A stretch of 64,000 nucleotides of DNA from DATLED01 sp035525495 (GTDB lineage Bacteria > Actinomycetota > Acidimicrobiia > Acidimicrobiales > CADCTF01), in contig DATLED010000062.1 in the NCBI GenBank assembly GCA_035525495.1, forward strand, positions 1-64,000, written 5' to 3'. The notes beneath the pieces are model-generated. The model ran no database searches. It saw nothing but the letters and a program-made list of their open reading frames with translations, and was not told the DNA's origin. A program made the translations under genes and the position numbers. Shown here one piece after another: positions 33,291-43,274 of the stretch (within the stretch, counting starts at the first letter, position 1; every line of letters starts with the position of its first letter).

Positions 33291-33911
33291 CTACCCGAAG
33301 GCGTTCTGCAGCACCAGGGTAACCAGCGCGACAGCGGCCCCGATGCCCGCCGCCAGCGCGATCCCGGAGCACACCACGACGATCACGAGGCCCAGGACGG
33401 ACCGCAGCCGGGAGGGCGTCCTTCGGGCCGACGAAGGCGACATCGTCCCGGCGAGCACGGGTTCCGGCGCTGTCGGACGGAGGGTTCCGGGATCCGTCTC
33501 GTCGCGCGCGGGCACCGGCGCCGGTTCGGCTTCCGGTTCCTCCGCCGCCGCCATCCGGGCCACGAGCGCGTCGAGGTCCGCCCGCGACGACCTCGTCTGA
33601 GCGACGGGCTCCGGCTCCCGCTCGGGCTCGGGCTCAGGCTCGGGGCGGGCGACCGGCTCGTCGGGCCAGAACCGCCACTCCTCCGTGACCGGCTCGTCGT
33701 CCTCGGGCCGCCACTCCTGCGTCGGCGGGCCGTCCTCGGTGACCTCGGCTCCGGTGGAGCGGTCCTCGGAAGTGATCTCTTGCGCCGGCGCGTCCAGCGG
33801 GACCTCGTTGGCCCGCGCGCCAAAGGTCGTCTCCGACGTCGGCTCGTGCACGATGACGATCCGGTCGGGCAGCTCCTCGAGTCCCTCGTCCTTCGCCGGG
33901 GGTAGCGTCAC
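33291..33911 (-). CDS. Hypothetical membrane protein, acidic N-terminus and C-terminal helix
   Basis: 206 aa from GTG 33911. Residues 1-165 are strongly acidic and Pro/Glu-rich (repeats such as PEPEPEPEREPEP), low complexity and presumably unstructured. The C-terminal ~35 residues form a single membrane helix (LGLVIVVVCSGIALAAGIGAAVALVTLV). Type II-like topology or tail anchor. Function unknown. Convergent with the 32859 gene (6 bp apart) and divergent from the Lon-like protease. Confidence 0.55.
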   Translation of the reverse strand: MTLPPAKDEGLEELPDRIVIVHEPTSETTFGARANEVPLDAPAQEITSEDRSTGAEVTEDGPPTQEWRPEDDEPVTEEWRFWPDEPVARPEPEPEPEREPEPVAQTRSSRADLDALVARMAAAEEPEAEPAPVPARDETDPGTLRPTAPEPVLAGTMSPSSARRTPSRLRSVLGLVIVVVCSGIALAAGIGAAVALVTLVLQNAFG

Positions 33912-33998
33912 CGCCCTCCGACCGCCCCGAAACCGATAGCGACGCCGACCGTGGCAGGCTGGACCTCGGCCACGCCGACCACGAGGCAGGACGCACAG

Positions 33999-35123
33999 GT
34001 GAACACTTCGACGGCGATGGTAGTGCGGAGCCCCCTCGGGTGGGAGCCCGTCGAACCGCCTCCGCGACACCGATGGCTCGGCCTCACGATCGCCCTCACG
34101 TTGATCCTCGGCATCGTCGTCGTGAGCTTCAACCTGCCGCTGCCGTACTACGCGCTGGCCCCCGGGAGCGCCCGCAACGTCGGCCCGCTGATCGAGGCCA
34201 AGGGGGAGGGCGGCAGGGTCTATCCGGCGCAGGGGCAGGTCCTGCTCACCACCATCAGCCTCCAGCAGGTCCACCCCGTCGAGGCGCTCGTCGGCTGGAT
34301 TCGCAGCGACGTCGACGTCCTTCCCGAGGAGCAGATCCTCCCGCCGGACACGTCCGACCGCGAGTATCGCCAGTTCAACTATCAGGTGATGGACGAGTCG
34401 AAGCAGAACGCCATCGTCGTCGCGCTGCGCCGCCTCGGCTACCAGGTCACGGAGAAGGGGGAGGGCGCGCTCGTCGAGAAGGTGCTGCCGCAGTTCCCTG
34501 CGCAGGGCCGGCTCCAACCCCGTGACGTCGTCAAGGCCATCGATGCCAAGCCCATCAACCTCGTCGCCGACGCCGTCGCCGTCATCTCGTCCCACCAACC
34601 CGGCGACACCATCACCATCGACGTGACCCAGGCGGACGGTTCCGAGCCCCGCCAGGTGCAGGTGCCCGTCGCCGCCGATCCCGGTCAGGGCAACAAGACG
34701 GTGCTCGGCGTCCTCCTCCGCAGCTTCCGCCGCGACTTCGACACGCCCTTCAAGGTCGAGATCCAGAGCGGCAACATCGGCGGTCCGTCCGCGGGCCTGG
34801 CCTTCACCCTCGGCGTCATCGACGCGTTGACCCCCGGCGAGCTCACCGGCGGGCGCAAGGTCGCGGTCACCGGCACCATCGAGATCGACGGACGCGTCGG
34901 TGACGTCGGCGGCGTGGCGCAGAAGACGAGCGCGGTCAAGGCCGCCGGTGCCGAGGTGTTCCTCGTGCCGGCGGGCGAGTACGAGATCGCCAAGAAGCGG
35001 GCCGGCAGTGGCCTCACCGTCATCAAGGTGACGACGTTGCAGGAGGCCCTCGACGCCCTCGGCTCTCTCGGGGGCGACCTGAGCGCCCTCGGTCCCATGA
35101 CCGCGACAGGACAGCGCGGGTAG
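33999..35123 (+). CDS. YlbL-type membrane protease: PDZ plus Lon-like S16 domain
   Basis: 374 aa from GTG 33999 (ATG 34017 is the alternative, adding a shorter leader). One membrane helix (about 28-50 from GTG), a PDZ domain in the middle (about 170-230), and a C-terminal Lon-type protease domain with the Ser in GNIGGPSAGLAF and the Lys in GGVAQKTSAVKAAG. No ATPase domain, as usual for the YlbL family. It processes membrane or secreted proteins. Confidence 0.88.
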   Translation: MNTSTAMVVRSPLGWEPVEPPPRHRWLGLTIALTLILGIVVVSFNLPLPYYALAPGSARNVGPLIEAKGEGGRVYPAQGQVLLTTISLQQVHPVEALVGWIRSDVDVLPEEQILPPDTSDREYRQFNYQVMDESKQNAIVVALRRLGYQVTEKGEGALVEKVLPQFPAQGRLQPRDVVKAIDAKPINLVADAVAVISSHQPGDTITIDVTQADGSEPRQVQVPVAADPGQGNKTVLGVLLRSFRRDFDTPFKVEIQSGNIGGPSAGLAFTLGVIDALTPGELTGGRKVAVTGTIEIDGRVGDVGGVAQKTSAVKAAGAEVFLVPAGEYEIAKKRAGSGLTVIKVTTLQEALDALGSLGGDLSALGPMTATGQRG

Positions 35124-35191
35124 CCTGAGCCTTCGGCGGGTCACGGTCGCGACCCGCCGGGAACGGCCGATCCGAACGACTGCGTAACCCC

Positions 35192-37828
35192 ATGTCCGCC
35201 TTCGCTGCGCAGTACCAGTTCGCCTCCGCCTTCACGGTGTTCCTCGTCGCCCTCGCGGGCCTCGCGCTCGTTGCGCTACGGGGCGCGCCGCTGACCGAGG
35301 ATCGGGGCGCGCAGCTCGCGCTGGCGCTCGGCTTCGCCGGGGTCGGGTCGGCCGCCTTCCTCCAGGGCTCCCTGCTCTTCGAGGACCGGGCCGCGCCGGT
35401 GCTGCTGGCGCTGCGACTCGCCGGCCTGGCCGGCGTCGTGCTCGGGAGCCTGGCGTGGCGCGGGAGCGCGCTTTCCCGGTCATTGCTCTGGGCGGGCTGC
35501 ACCGCGCTGTTGGGTGCCTTCGCGCTCGAGGTCGCCGACGTCTCGACGGCGGCCGCCGCCGTCTCTGCCCTCGGCGCGCTGCTCGTCGGCGCCGCGCTGC
35601 TCGGCGCCAGTCGCCGCGCCATCACCGCCCGCGTGGCCGCGAGCGCCGCAGGCACCCTGCTGCTCCTCGTTCTCGTGCTGTCGGTCGCGTTGTCGACGAT
35701 CCTCGCCGACACGGCCCAGGACCAGGCGCTCGGCGACCTCGACAGCCGCGCCGTCACCGAGGCCGGCGCCGTCGAGACGCAGGCCGTCGTCGCCGGGCGG
35801 GACGCCGGCACGATCGCCCAGCTCCTCTCGAACTTCCGCTCGACGGATGACCCGACGACTACGTTCCTGTCTCAGGTCGACGCCGGCGGGTCCGTCAACG
35901 AGGTGCAGCGCAATGCGCTCGTGACGGAGCTTGCCCGGCTGCGGGCCGGCGGCTATCCCGACACCGGCTTCCTCTACGTGTCGGAGCGCCGCGAGCCGGT
36001 CGCGGGCGACGGCCTGCCGGCGGAGGCTGCGGCGGAGCTCAGCGCCGGAAAGCTGGTCGGGGACACGCTCGCCGATCGCAAGAGCCGTCGGGCCACGCTC
36101 GTCGCCGGGGGCCGCGCGTTCGCGGTCGGGGTCGTCGCGGTCCAACGCCAGGACCAGAAGCCGCTCGGCGTCATCCTGTCCGCCTTCGCGTTGGACGATC
36201 GCTACCTCGACCTCCGCACCGGGAACGTCAGCAACGACGCCGTTGCCCTGCTCGGACCCGACGGTGCCGTCGTGGCGAAGGCGGGTGCCCTGCCGAGCGC
36301 CGCCGCCCGCCGGACGCTCGTCGACCGCGTCCTCGTCCAACGGCGCGAGCGCGCGACGATCGTCACCGAGACGCGCTTCGTCGCTGCGGAACCGGCGCGC
36401 GACGGCGGCGCGCCCGTCCTCGCCGTCCTCGCGTCGCGGTCCACTTCGGCGGTGGAGGCCGGTCGCAAGCGGCTGTTCCAAACGTTCTTCGTCATCGCCT
36501 TCGGCGGAACGGTGCTGGCGCTGTTGCTGGCGGCTCTCGTCGGGAACCGCATCGGCAGTGGCATCCGTCGGCTCACGACGTCGGTCGAGGCGATCCAGCG
36601 CGGTGAGCTCGGCGTCCGCTCGGGGGTCCGCACCGAGGACGAGGTCGGCGTGCTCGGCCAGACGTTCGATTCGATGGCGGCGTCGATCGAGGAACAGACC
36701 GACGCGCTCCAGGAGGCGGCCGCGCGCGTGGAGGCCATCGTCGCGGGGATGGGCGAGGCGCTGGTCGCCGTCGACGCTGGGGGGAACATCACGGACTTCA
36801 ACGCCGCCGCCGAGGAGCTCCTCGACCTCGCGGCCTCGGACGCCCGGACACTTCCGCTCGACCAGGTCCTCGCGATTCGACGGGAGGACGGATCCGACCT
36901 GGCACCGCGACTCCGAAGGCTCGAACCGGCCCGTTGGTCCGAGCTCGGCGACCTCGTCCTCCGCGACGGGAGGTCCATCCCCGTCGCCCTCACCGCCGGT
37001 GCGCTCCGCGGCCCGGATGGCGAGGTCACGGGAGGAGTCATCGTCGTCCGCGACCTCCGTGGCGAGCGCGAGGTCGAGCGGATGAAGCGCCACTTCCTGT
37101 CGCGCGTCGGCCACGAGCTGCGGACGCCCCTGACGCCGTTGATCGGTTACTCCCAGATGCTCGCCGGCCGGGACATCCCGCCCGAGCGGGCGAAACAGGT
37201 CTACAACTCGATCCTGTCCTCGGCCAAGCGGCTCGAACGGATCGTCGAGATGCTCGAGTTCTTCGCCTCCCTCGACGCGGGGCGGCTGGTCCTCCACGCC
37301 GAGCCCGTCGACGTGCGGGTCGTCCTCGGCGACGTGGTGGCTCGCCGCGGCGCCGCGCTGGCCGGTACTCCGCACACGATCGTCAAGCGGGTGGCCAAGG
37401 ACACGCCGGTGGTGAGCGTCGACGAGAAGTGGCTCGGTCGATCCGTGGACGAACTCGTCGACAACGCCGTGAAGTTCTCGCCCGACGGTGGTCGCGTGAC
37501 GGTGAGCGCCGGCCCGCTCGAGGGCGACCCTTCGATGGTCGAGATCGCGGTCGTCGACCGTGGCGTCGGCATGTCGCCCGACGAGGTCGACTCGGCGTTC
37601 ACCGAGTGGGCGCAAGGTGACGAGTCCGACACCCGCAGCTTCGGCGGCCTCGGACTTGGCCTCGCCCTGGTGCAGCGGGTCGCCGAGCATCACGGCGGAC
37701 GGGTGCAATGCGTGACCGCTCCGGGGAAGGGATCGAGGTTCTCGATCGTCCTCCCGGCCCTCTTCCCCGAGCGTCGGCGCCGTCCCCGGACGAAGCGGTC
37801 ACCCGCCGCCAGGGTCGCCGAGTCCTAA
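35192..37828 (+). CDS. Multi-domain membrane histidine kinase (orphan)
   Basis: 878 aa. Domains in order: about six hydrophobic N-terminal helices with a Val/Ala/Leu-rich profile (1-180), an extracytoplasmic sensor of about 220 aa (200-430), a membrane helix (~435-455), HAMP (NRIGSGIRRLTTSVE), a PAS domain (about 515-620), HisKA with phospho-acceptor His641 (FLSRVGHELRTPLTP), and HATPase with DNAVKFSPDGG and GLGLGLAL. No response regulator is adjacent, so its partner is elsewhere. The C-terminus overlaps nothing, but its stop codon forms part of the next gene's -10 box. Confidence 0.9.
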   Translation: MSAFAAQYQFASAFTVFLVALAGLALVALRGAPLTEDRGAQLALALGFAGVGSAAFLQGSLLFEDRAAPVLLALRLAGLAGVVLGSLAWRGSALSRSLLWAGCTALLGAFALEVADVSTAAAAVSALGALLVGAALLGASRRAITARVAASAAGTLLLLVLVLSVALSTILADTAQDQALGDLDSRAVTEAGAVETQAVVAGRDAGTIAQLLSNFRSTDDPTTTFLSQVDAGGSVNEVQRNALVTELARLRAGGYPDTGFLYVSERREPVAGDGLPAEAAAELSAGKLVGDTLADRKSRRATLVAGGRAFAVGVVAVQRQDQKPLGVILSAFALDDRYLDLRTGNVSNDAVALLGPDGAVVAKAGALPSAAARRTLVDRVLVQRRERATIVTETRFVAAEPARDGGAPVLAVLASRSTSAVEAGRKRLFQTFFVIAFGGTVLALLLAALVGNRIGSGIRRLTTSVEAIQRGELGVRSGVRTEDEVGVLGQTFDSMAASIEEQTDALQEAAARVEAIVAGMGEALVAVDAGGNITDFNAAAEELLDLAASDARTLPLDQVLAIRREDGSDLAPRLRRLEPARWSELGDLVLRDGRSIPVALTAGALRGPDGEVTGGVIVVRDLRGEREVERMKRHFLSRVGHELRTPLTPLIGYSQMLAGRDIPPERAKQVYNSILSSAKRLERIVEMLEFFASLDAGRLVLHAEPVDVRVVLGDVVARRGAALAGTPHTIVKRVAKDTPVVSVDEKWLGRSVDELVDNAVKFSPDGGRVTVSAGPLEGDPSMVEIAVVDRGVGMSPDEVDSAFTEWAQGDESDTRSFGGLGLGLALVQRVAEHHGGRVQCVTAPGKGSRFSIVLPALFPERRRRPRTKRSPAARVAES

Positions 37829-37831
37829 CCT
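37826..37831 (+). promoter_or_regulatory. TAACCT -10 box overlapping the upstream stop codon
   Basis: TAACCT ends 8 nt before ATG 37840 and contains the TAA stop of the histidine kinase gene. No Shine-Dalgarno. Weaker evidence than the other boxes because the TA comes from a stop codon. Confidence 0.35.
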
Positions 37832-37839
37832 CGCGCCTG

Positions 37840-40152
37840 ATGGCCGACCTCGAGTCCCCCGCGGACGGCACCCCTCCCCTGGATCCCGACGAGGTCTCCG
37901 AGCGCTCGTTCCCGACGGCGTTCCGGGGATTCGATCCGGTCCAGGTTCGGTCGTTCCTGCAGACGCTCGCCGACGAGCTGCGACGCCTCCAGGCCATCGA
38001 GTCCGGGCTCGTCGACGGGGCCGGGTTGGCGGGGGTGGCCGGACCGGCGGTCGAGGACGAGGCGCCGGCGACAGGGACCGAGGGTGGAGCCGCGGCCGCC
38101 GGGGTCGACGAGGCGCGCCTCGAGGCAGAGCGACTCGTCAAGGACGCCCGGGATCGCGTCGCCACGCTCGGGTCGGCGGCAACGGCGGAGGCGACGCGGG
38201 TCCTCGCGGAGGCGCGGGCGGAAGCGGCACGCCTGCGGGCGACGGCGACTGACGACCTGAAGGGCCGCGTGGAGGAGGCCGAGGCGTCGGCCGTCCGCAA
38301 GATCGCCGAGGCCGAGCGGGAAGCCGCGGCCATCCGCGTCAAGGCCCGCGAGGAGGCAGACGCCACCATCGAGGCGGCGCGGGTGCGCGGCCGCGAGATG
38401 GTCGCCGAGGCGCAGGCGGCGCGCGAGCGGATGCTCGCCGATCTTGCGAAGCGCAAGCGGGCCGCGCAGTCACAGCTCGAGCAGCTCCGCGCCGGGCGCG
38501 ACCGGTTGCTCGACACGTTGAAGGTGGCGCGCCGGTCGATCGACGAGATGACGACGCGCTTCGACGCCAACGAGGGGGGGTCGGCGTCGACGCTGATGCC
38601 GCCGTCGTCCGGCATGCCATCCGGTCAGGTGACGACGACGCCAGGGATATCGAGCACCGAGGCCCGGCCCCGCCCGGCGGCGACGATCTCGACGTCGCCG
38701 ATGTCGGACCCGCAGCCACCGCGGTCGGTGCGGACGCGCGCCGTCGCCATCGGGGAGGCGCCGCCGGTCGCGCCGCGAGCGTCGATCGCCGCGCCTCAGG
38801 CCGGCCCCCCGGGACCGACCGAGCAAGAGGCATCGGCCGCCCCCGCAAGGGACGTGCCGCCCGTCGCCGTCGACTCGCGACCGAACCCCCCGTCGCCGCC
38901 CGCGCCCCCGGCCGCTGCGGCCGCCTCGCCCGAGCCGCCGGTGCCGGATCGTCGTTCTTCGGCGTTGCGCATCCTCCGCCGCAACAAGGGCAACGACGGT
39001 CCGCCGCAGGCGCCGCCCCTCATCGGACGTGACAGTCCGGGAGAGGGCGTCCGCATCATCGGACGCACGCCCGAGGAGGTGCCGGTCGGCGCCGTCGTCG
39101 TCCAACCCGCGCCGGAGCCGGCGCTCGACGCGACGACGGCGTCCGAGCCGACGACCGACGAGAACGCCGCGGTCGACGACGTCGCCTCACGCGAGGACGA
39201 TGTGGATCTCGAGGCCCTCCTCGCCTCGGCAACCGAGCCGGAGCCGGAGCCCCGGCAGGAACCCGAAGCCGAGCGGGAACCGGAGCGGGTCGAGCACGCC
39301 GAGCCAGCAGCCCCCCTGGCGCGGGAGGAGATCCGTCCCCGCATCGAGGACCTCTTCGCCCGCATCCGCGCCGATCGTGAAGCGGCGACGACCTCGGCGC
39401 GCCAGGTGCTCGCCGCCGAGGCCGAGGGCCGCGAGGCGACAAAACCCGCGCCGCGGGCGGCGCCTGTCCTCGTCGCCGAGGAGCGGACGACCGACGCTGA
39501 CGAGGCCCGGTTGCAGGCGAGGGACGCGGTCATCGAGCCGCTTGCGGGGCAGCTCACGAAGCGCCTCAAGCGGGCGCTCCAGGACGAGCAGAACGCCAGC
39601 CTCGACCGGCTGCGCACGAGTCGAGGTCGCCTCACCGTCGAGGACGTCCTCCCGTCGGTCGACGAGCAGCGGACGCCGTACCGCACCCTCGCAGTTCCGT
39701 TCCTCGAGCAAGCGGCGCGGGGCGCCGCGGCGACGTCGCGTTTCGGCGCCGTCGCCGTCGCCGTGGACGACCTCGCCGGCCAGCTGGCCGAGGACCTCGC
39801 CGACGCCCTCCGGTCGCGCCTCGACACCGTTCTCGCGGCGGGGGTCCGCGAGGAGCTCGACCTGTCGGGGATCGGCGAGCGCATCAGCTCGGTGTACCGG
39901 GACTGGAAGGTCCAGAAGCTCGAGCGCCTGGCGATGCACTACCTCGTCGCGGCCCACGAGCGCAGCGGGTTCCTCGGTCACCCGGAGGGAACGCCGCTGC
40001 GCTGGCTCGTCGACGACGAGGGACCGTGCCCCGACTGCGAGGACAACGCGCTCGCGGGTGCGACGCCTCGAGGCGAGCGGTTTCCGACGGGCCAGTTGCA
40101 CCCGCCGGCCCACCTTGGCTGCCGCTGTCTGTTGACACCTGCCCCTCACTAG
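37840..40152 (+). CDS. DivIVA-like coiled-coil protein with C-terminal zinc-type (MuF-like) tail
   Basis: 770 aa. The N-terminus (SFPTAFRGFDPVQVRSFL) has the DivIVA/GpsB lipid-binding pattern, followed by a long coiled coil (about 95-235, AEATRVLAEARAEAARL) and a disordered Pro/Ala-rich middle (about 250-500). A folded C-terminal part (about 520-770) ends with CPDC (C730, C733) and HPPAHLGCRCLL (C761, C763). That last pattern resembles the tail of phage Mu gpF-type minor head proteins. DivIVA-like proteins organise the cell pole. The C-terminal homology is inferred from motif only. Confidence 0.75.
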   Translation: MADLESPADGTPPLDPDEVSERSFPTAFRGFDPVQVRSFLQTLADELRRLQAIESGLVDGAGLAGVAGPAVEDEAPATGTEGGAAAAGVDEARLEAERLVKDARDRVATLGSAATAEATRVLAEARAEAARLRATATDDLKGRVEEAEASAVRKIAEAEREAAAIRVKAREEADATIEAARVRGREMVAEAQAARERMLADLAKRKRAAQSQLEQLRAGRDRLLDTLKVARRSIDEMTTRFDANEGGSASTLMPPSSGMPSGQVTTTPGISSTEARPRPAATISTSPMSDPQPPRSVRTRAVAIGEAPPVAPRASIAAPQAGPPGPTEQEASAAPARDVPPVAVDSRPNPPSPPAPPAAAAASPEPPVPDRRSSALRILRRNKGNDGPPQAPPLIGRDSPGEGVRIIGRTPEEVPVGAVVVQPAPEPALDATTASEPTTDENAAVDDVASREDDVDLEALLASATEPEPEPRQEPEAEREPERVEHAEPAAPLAREEIRPRIEDLFARIRADREAATTSARQVLAAEAEGREATKPAPRAAPVLVAEERTTDADEARLQARDAVIEPLAGQLTKRLKRALQDEQNASLDRLRTSRGRLTVEDVLPSVDEQRTPYRTLAVPFLEQAARGAAATSRFGAVAVAVDDLAGQLAEDLADALRSRLDTVLAAGVREELDLSGIGERISSVYRDWKVQKLERLAMHYLVAAHERSGFLGHPEGTPLRWLVDDEGPCPDCEDNALAGATPRGERFPTGQLHPPAHLGCRCLLTPAPH

Positions 40153-40155
40153 TCT
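40150..40155 (+). promoter_or_regulatory. TAGTCT -10 box overlapping the upstream stop codon (UPF0182)
   Basis: TAGTCT ends 9 nt before ATG 40165 and contains the TAG stop of the preceding gene. Weakest example of the leaderless series. Confidence 0.3.
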
Positions 40156-40164
40156 CACGGCATC

Positions 40165-43143
40165 ATGCGCCGACCTCCCATCGATGTCCGGCCGACGCGT
40201 CAGCCTCGAGGGCCACGCCAGAGTCGCATCGGGCTCGTCGCCGTCGTGGTCGTCCTCTTCTTCGTCCTGACATCGCTGCGGGGGATCGCCAGCTTCTACA
40301 CCGACTTTCTCTGGTTCGACGAGGTCGGGTTCGCCGACGTGTGGCGAGGAGTCCTCGGTGCGAAGGTCGGCCTGAGCGTCGTCTTCACGCTCGGGTTCTT
40401 CTTGTTGCTGTGGGTGAACCTCGTCCTCGCCGACCGGGTGGCACCGAAGTTCCGTCCGACTGGACCCGAGGACGAGATCGTGGCGCGGTACCAGGAGGTG
40501 ATCGGGCCTTTCGCCGGCAAGGTCCGCTTCGGCGTGGCGGCACTCTTCGCGCTGATCGCCGGTACGGGGATGGGCGGCCAGTGGCAGAACTGGATCCTCT
40601 TCCGCAACTCGGTGCCCTTCGGGCTCGACGACGCCTTGTTCAAGCGCGACATCTCGTTCTTCGTCTTCCGGCTCCCGTTCCTCGCCGACGTCGTCAACTG
40701 GCTTTTCGTCGCGCTCGTGCTGTCTCTGGTGATGACGGTCGTCGCCCACTACCTCAACGGCGGCATCCGAGTGCAGGCGCCGATCTCACGGACCACGCCC
40801 CAGGTGAAGGCCCATGTGTCCGTGCTCCTCGGGCTGCTCGCCCTGGTGAAGGCGGCCGACTACTTCTTCCGCCAGTTCGAGCTGACGTTCTCGCGACGCG
40901 GCTTCGTCGAGGGCGCGTCGTACACCGACGTGAACGCCTCGCTCCCCGCGCTGCGCCTGCTGACGCTCATCATGGCAGCGGCGTTCCTGCTGTTCATCAT
41001 CAACATCTGGCGACGCGGTTGGGCTCTGCCCGTGATCGCCATCCTCGTGTGGGGCGTCGTCGCCGTCGCCGCCGGGGGCATCTATCCCGCGGTCGTGCAG
41101 ACGTTCAAGGTGAAGCCGGCGGAGAACTCCAAGGAACGGCCGTACATCGCCCGCAACATCGCGGCGACACGCGCGGCGCTGAACATCGGCGGCGTCGAGG
41201 CGACGCCGTTCGCGTACGACAACAAGCTCGACGGGGCCGATCTCCAGGGCGACGCCGAGACGATCCGAAACATCCGCTTGTGGGACCCCGACACCCTCGT
41301 CGACACCTATCGGAAGCTGCAGGAGAGCAAGAGCTACTACCAGTTCGCGGACGTTGACATCGACAGGTACCAGGTGGACGGCGCGACCCGACAGGTCGTC
41401 CTGTCCGTGCGCGGGCTCGACCCGTCACAGATCCCGGGCAACTCCTGGGTCAACGAGCACTTGCAGTACACCCACGGCTACGGCGCCGTGCTGTCGTCGG
41501 CCAACGCCGTGAACGCCCAGGGCCGGCCGGACTTCCTCGTGAGCGACCTCCCGCCGCGGGGCAAGCCCGAGCTCGAGGAGCCGCGCATCTACTTCTCGGA
41601 GAACCTCGGCGGGTACTCGATCGTCAACTCCAAGCAGCCGGAGATCGACTACCAGACACCCGAAGGCAAGAACATCACGAGTCAGTACAAGGGCGACGGC
41701 GGCATCGCGCTGATGTCGAGGGTGCGTCGCCTGGCGTTCGCGCTGCGTTTCGCCGACCAGAACCTTCTGGTCTCGTCGCAGGTCTCCGACACATCGCGCA
41801 TCATCTTCAACCGCGACGTCAAGGCACGCGTCCGGGCTGCCGCACCGTTCCTCGCCTACGACTCGGATCCCTACCCGGTGGTGGTCGGGGGACGGGTGAT
41901 CTGGGTGCTCGACGCTTACACGACGACCGACCGGTACCCCTACGCGCAGAACGCCGAGACGAGCGGGCTGCGGTCGGGGTCGGATCTGTTGGGGCGTCGC
42001 TTCAACTACGTCCGGAACTCGGTGAAGGCGACGATCGACGCGTACACGGGCGAGACCACGTTCTACGTCATCGACTCGACGGATCCGATGGCGAAGGCAT
42101 ACGCCAAAGCGTTCCCGTCGCTCTTCACCGACGGCGACGAGATGGCGCCAGAGCTCCGGGCTCACCTCCGCTATCCGGAGGACCTCTTCCGCGTGCAGGC
42201 GAACATGTTCGGCGAGTACCACGTGACCGACGCGGACGCCTTCTACAGCGGGACCGACAAGTGGGACATCGCTCAGGACCCGGGAACTGGGCGCGTGTCG
42301 GCGCAGTTGCGGACGACGGCCACGACCGTCACGGGCGGTGGGGTCGGTTCGGCGGGGCTCGCGCCCTCGAAGCTGCAGCGAATCGAGCCGACGTACCTGC
42401 TGCTGCGGCTGCCGGGCGAGGAGCGGATCGGATTCACGATCCTGCAGCCGTTCGTGTTCTCGTCGTCGGACGATCGCCAGATCAACCTGACGGCGTTCCT
42501 CACGGCCAAGTCCGACGGCGCCGACTACGGCAAGCTGAAGGCGTTCGTCTTGCCGCGTGGTCAGCAGGTGGACGGGCCACTCGTGGTCAACAACGCCATC
42601 CAATCCGAGCCCGACATCTCGCGTGAGCTGTCGCTGTTGGACGGCCGCGGTTCCTCGGCGCACCTCGGGCAGGTGCAACTCGTGCCCATCGGCACGTCGC
42701 TGCTGTACGTGCGTCCGCTGTATGTGACCTCCGAGGCGACGAACCTGCCGGAGGTGAAGCGGGTCATCGTCGTGTACGAGGGCCGCGCGGTGATGAAGCC
42801 GACGCTGCAGGAGGCACTGTCGGTGATGTTCGGATCCGCTCCGGAGACGTTGGAGGAGGGCGTGGGTGGGACCGCTGGTCCGGGTGCCGGCGGGGGTGCC
42901 GGTGGCACGACCGCGGCCCCCACGGTCGCCGACCTCCTGACCAAGGCGCAGGCGGCCTTCGAGGCCGCGGAGACCGCGTTGCGGTCGGGCGACCTCGCCA
43001 CCTACCAGGCCAAGAACAAGGAAGGCGCCGACCTCACGACCAAGGCCGCCAAGGCCCTGGCAGCGTCGTCCGCGGAAGGTGGGACCACCACGACGTCGGC
43101 GCCACCGACCACCTCGACCACCGAACAGCCCGCCTCCGCCTGA
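40165..43143 (+). CDS. UPF0182-family integral membrane protein
   Basis: 992 aa. About seven membrane helices in the N-terminal third, with the family marks FYTDFLWFDEVGFADVW and the large extracytoplasmic domain (after about residue 330) ending in a Gly/Ala/Thr-rich tail (GTAGPGAGGGAGGTT, then an EA-rich segment and a Thr-rich end). UPF0182 proteins are widespread in actinobacteria and cyanobacteria; the function is not established. It reads toward the tRNA-Met gene. Confidence 0.93.
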   Translation: MRRPPIDVRPTRQPRGPRQSRIGLVAVVVVLFFVLTSLRGIASFYTDFLWFDEVGFADVWRGVLGAKVGLSVVFTLGFFLLLWVNLVLADRVAPKFRPTGPEDEIVARYQEVIGPFAGKVRFGVAALFALIAGTGMGGQWQNWILFRNSVPFGLDDALFKRDISFFVFRLPFLADVVNWLFVALVLSLVMTVVAHYLNGGIRVQAPISRTTPQVKAHVSVLLGLLALVKAADYFFRQFELTFSRRGFVEGASYTDVNASLPALRLLTLIMAAAFLLFIINIWRRGWALPVIAILVWGVVAVAAGGIYPAVVQTFKVKPAENSKERPYIARNIAATRAALNIGGVEATPFAYDNKLDGADLQGDAETIRNIRLWDPDTLVDTYRKLQESKSYYQFADVDIDRYQVDGATRQVVLSVRGLDPSQIPGNSWVNEHLQYTHGYGAVLSSANAVNAQGRPDFLVSDLPPRGKPELEEPRIYFSENLGGYSIVNSKQPEIDYQTPEGKNITSQYKGDGGIALMSRVRRLAFALRFADQNLLVSSQVSDTSRIIFNRDVKARVRAAAPFLAYDSDPYPVVVGGRVIWVLDAYTTTDRYPYAQNAETSGLRSGSDLLGRRFNYVRNSVKATIDAYTGETTFYVIDSTDPMAKAYAKAFPSLFTDGDEMAPELRAHLRYPEDLFRVQANMFGEYHVTDADAFYSGTDKWDIAQDPGTGRVSAQLRTTATTVTGGGVGSAGLAPSKLQRIEPTYLLLRLPGEERIGFTILQPFVFSSSDDRQINLTAFLTAKSDGADYGKLKAFVLPRGQQVDGPLVVNNAIQSEPDISRELSLLDGRGSSAHLGQVQLVPIGTSLLYVRPLYVTSEATNLPEVKRVIVVYEGRAVMKPTLQEALSVMFGSAPETLEEGVGGTAGPGAGGGAGGTTAAPTVADLLTKAQAAFEAAETALRSGDLATYQAKNKEGADLTTKAAKALAASSAEGGTTTTSAPPTTSTTEQPASA

Positions 43144-43182
43144 TCTCGTTCATCGACGGTTCTGCTAAGTTCAGCCCTGCGC

Positions 43183-43259
<77 letters not shown>

Positions 43260-43274
43260 ACGAAGATGCAGGTC

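Noticed and set aside
40026..41357. 443-aa protein over the UPF0182 start
   Set aside because: Arg-rich shadow frame; UPF0182 family motifs lie in the other frame.
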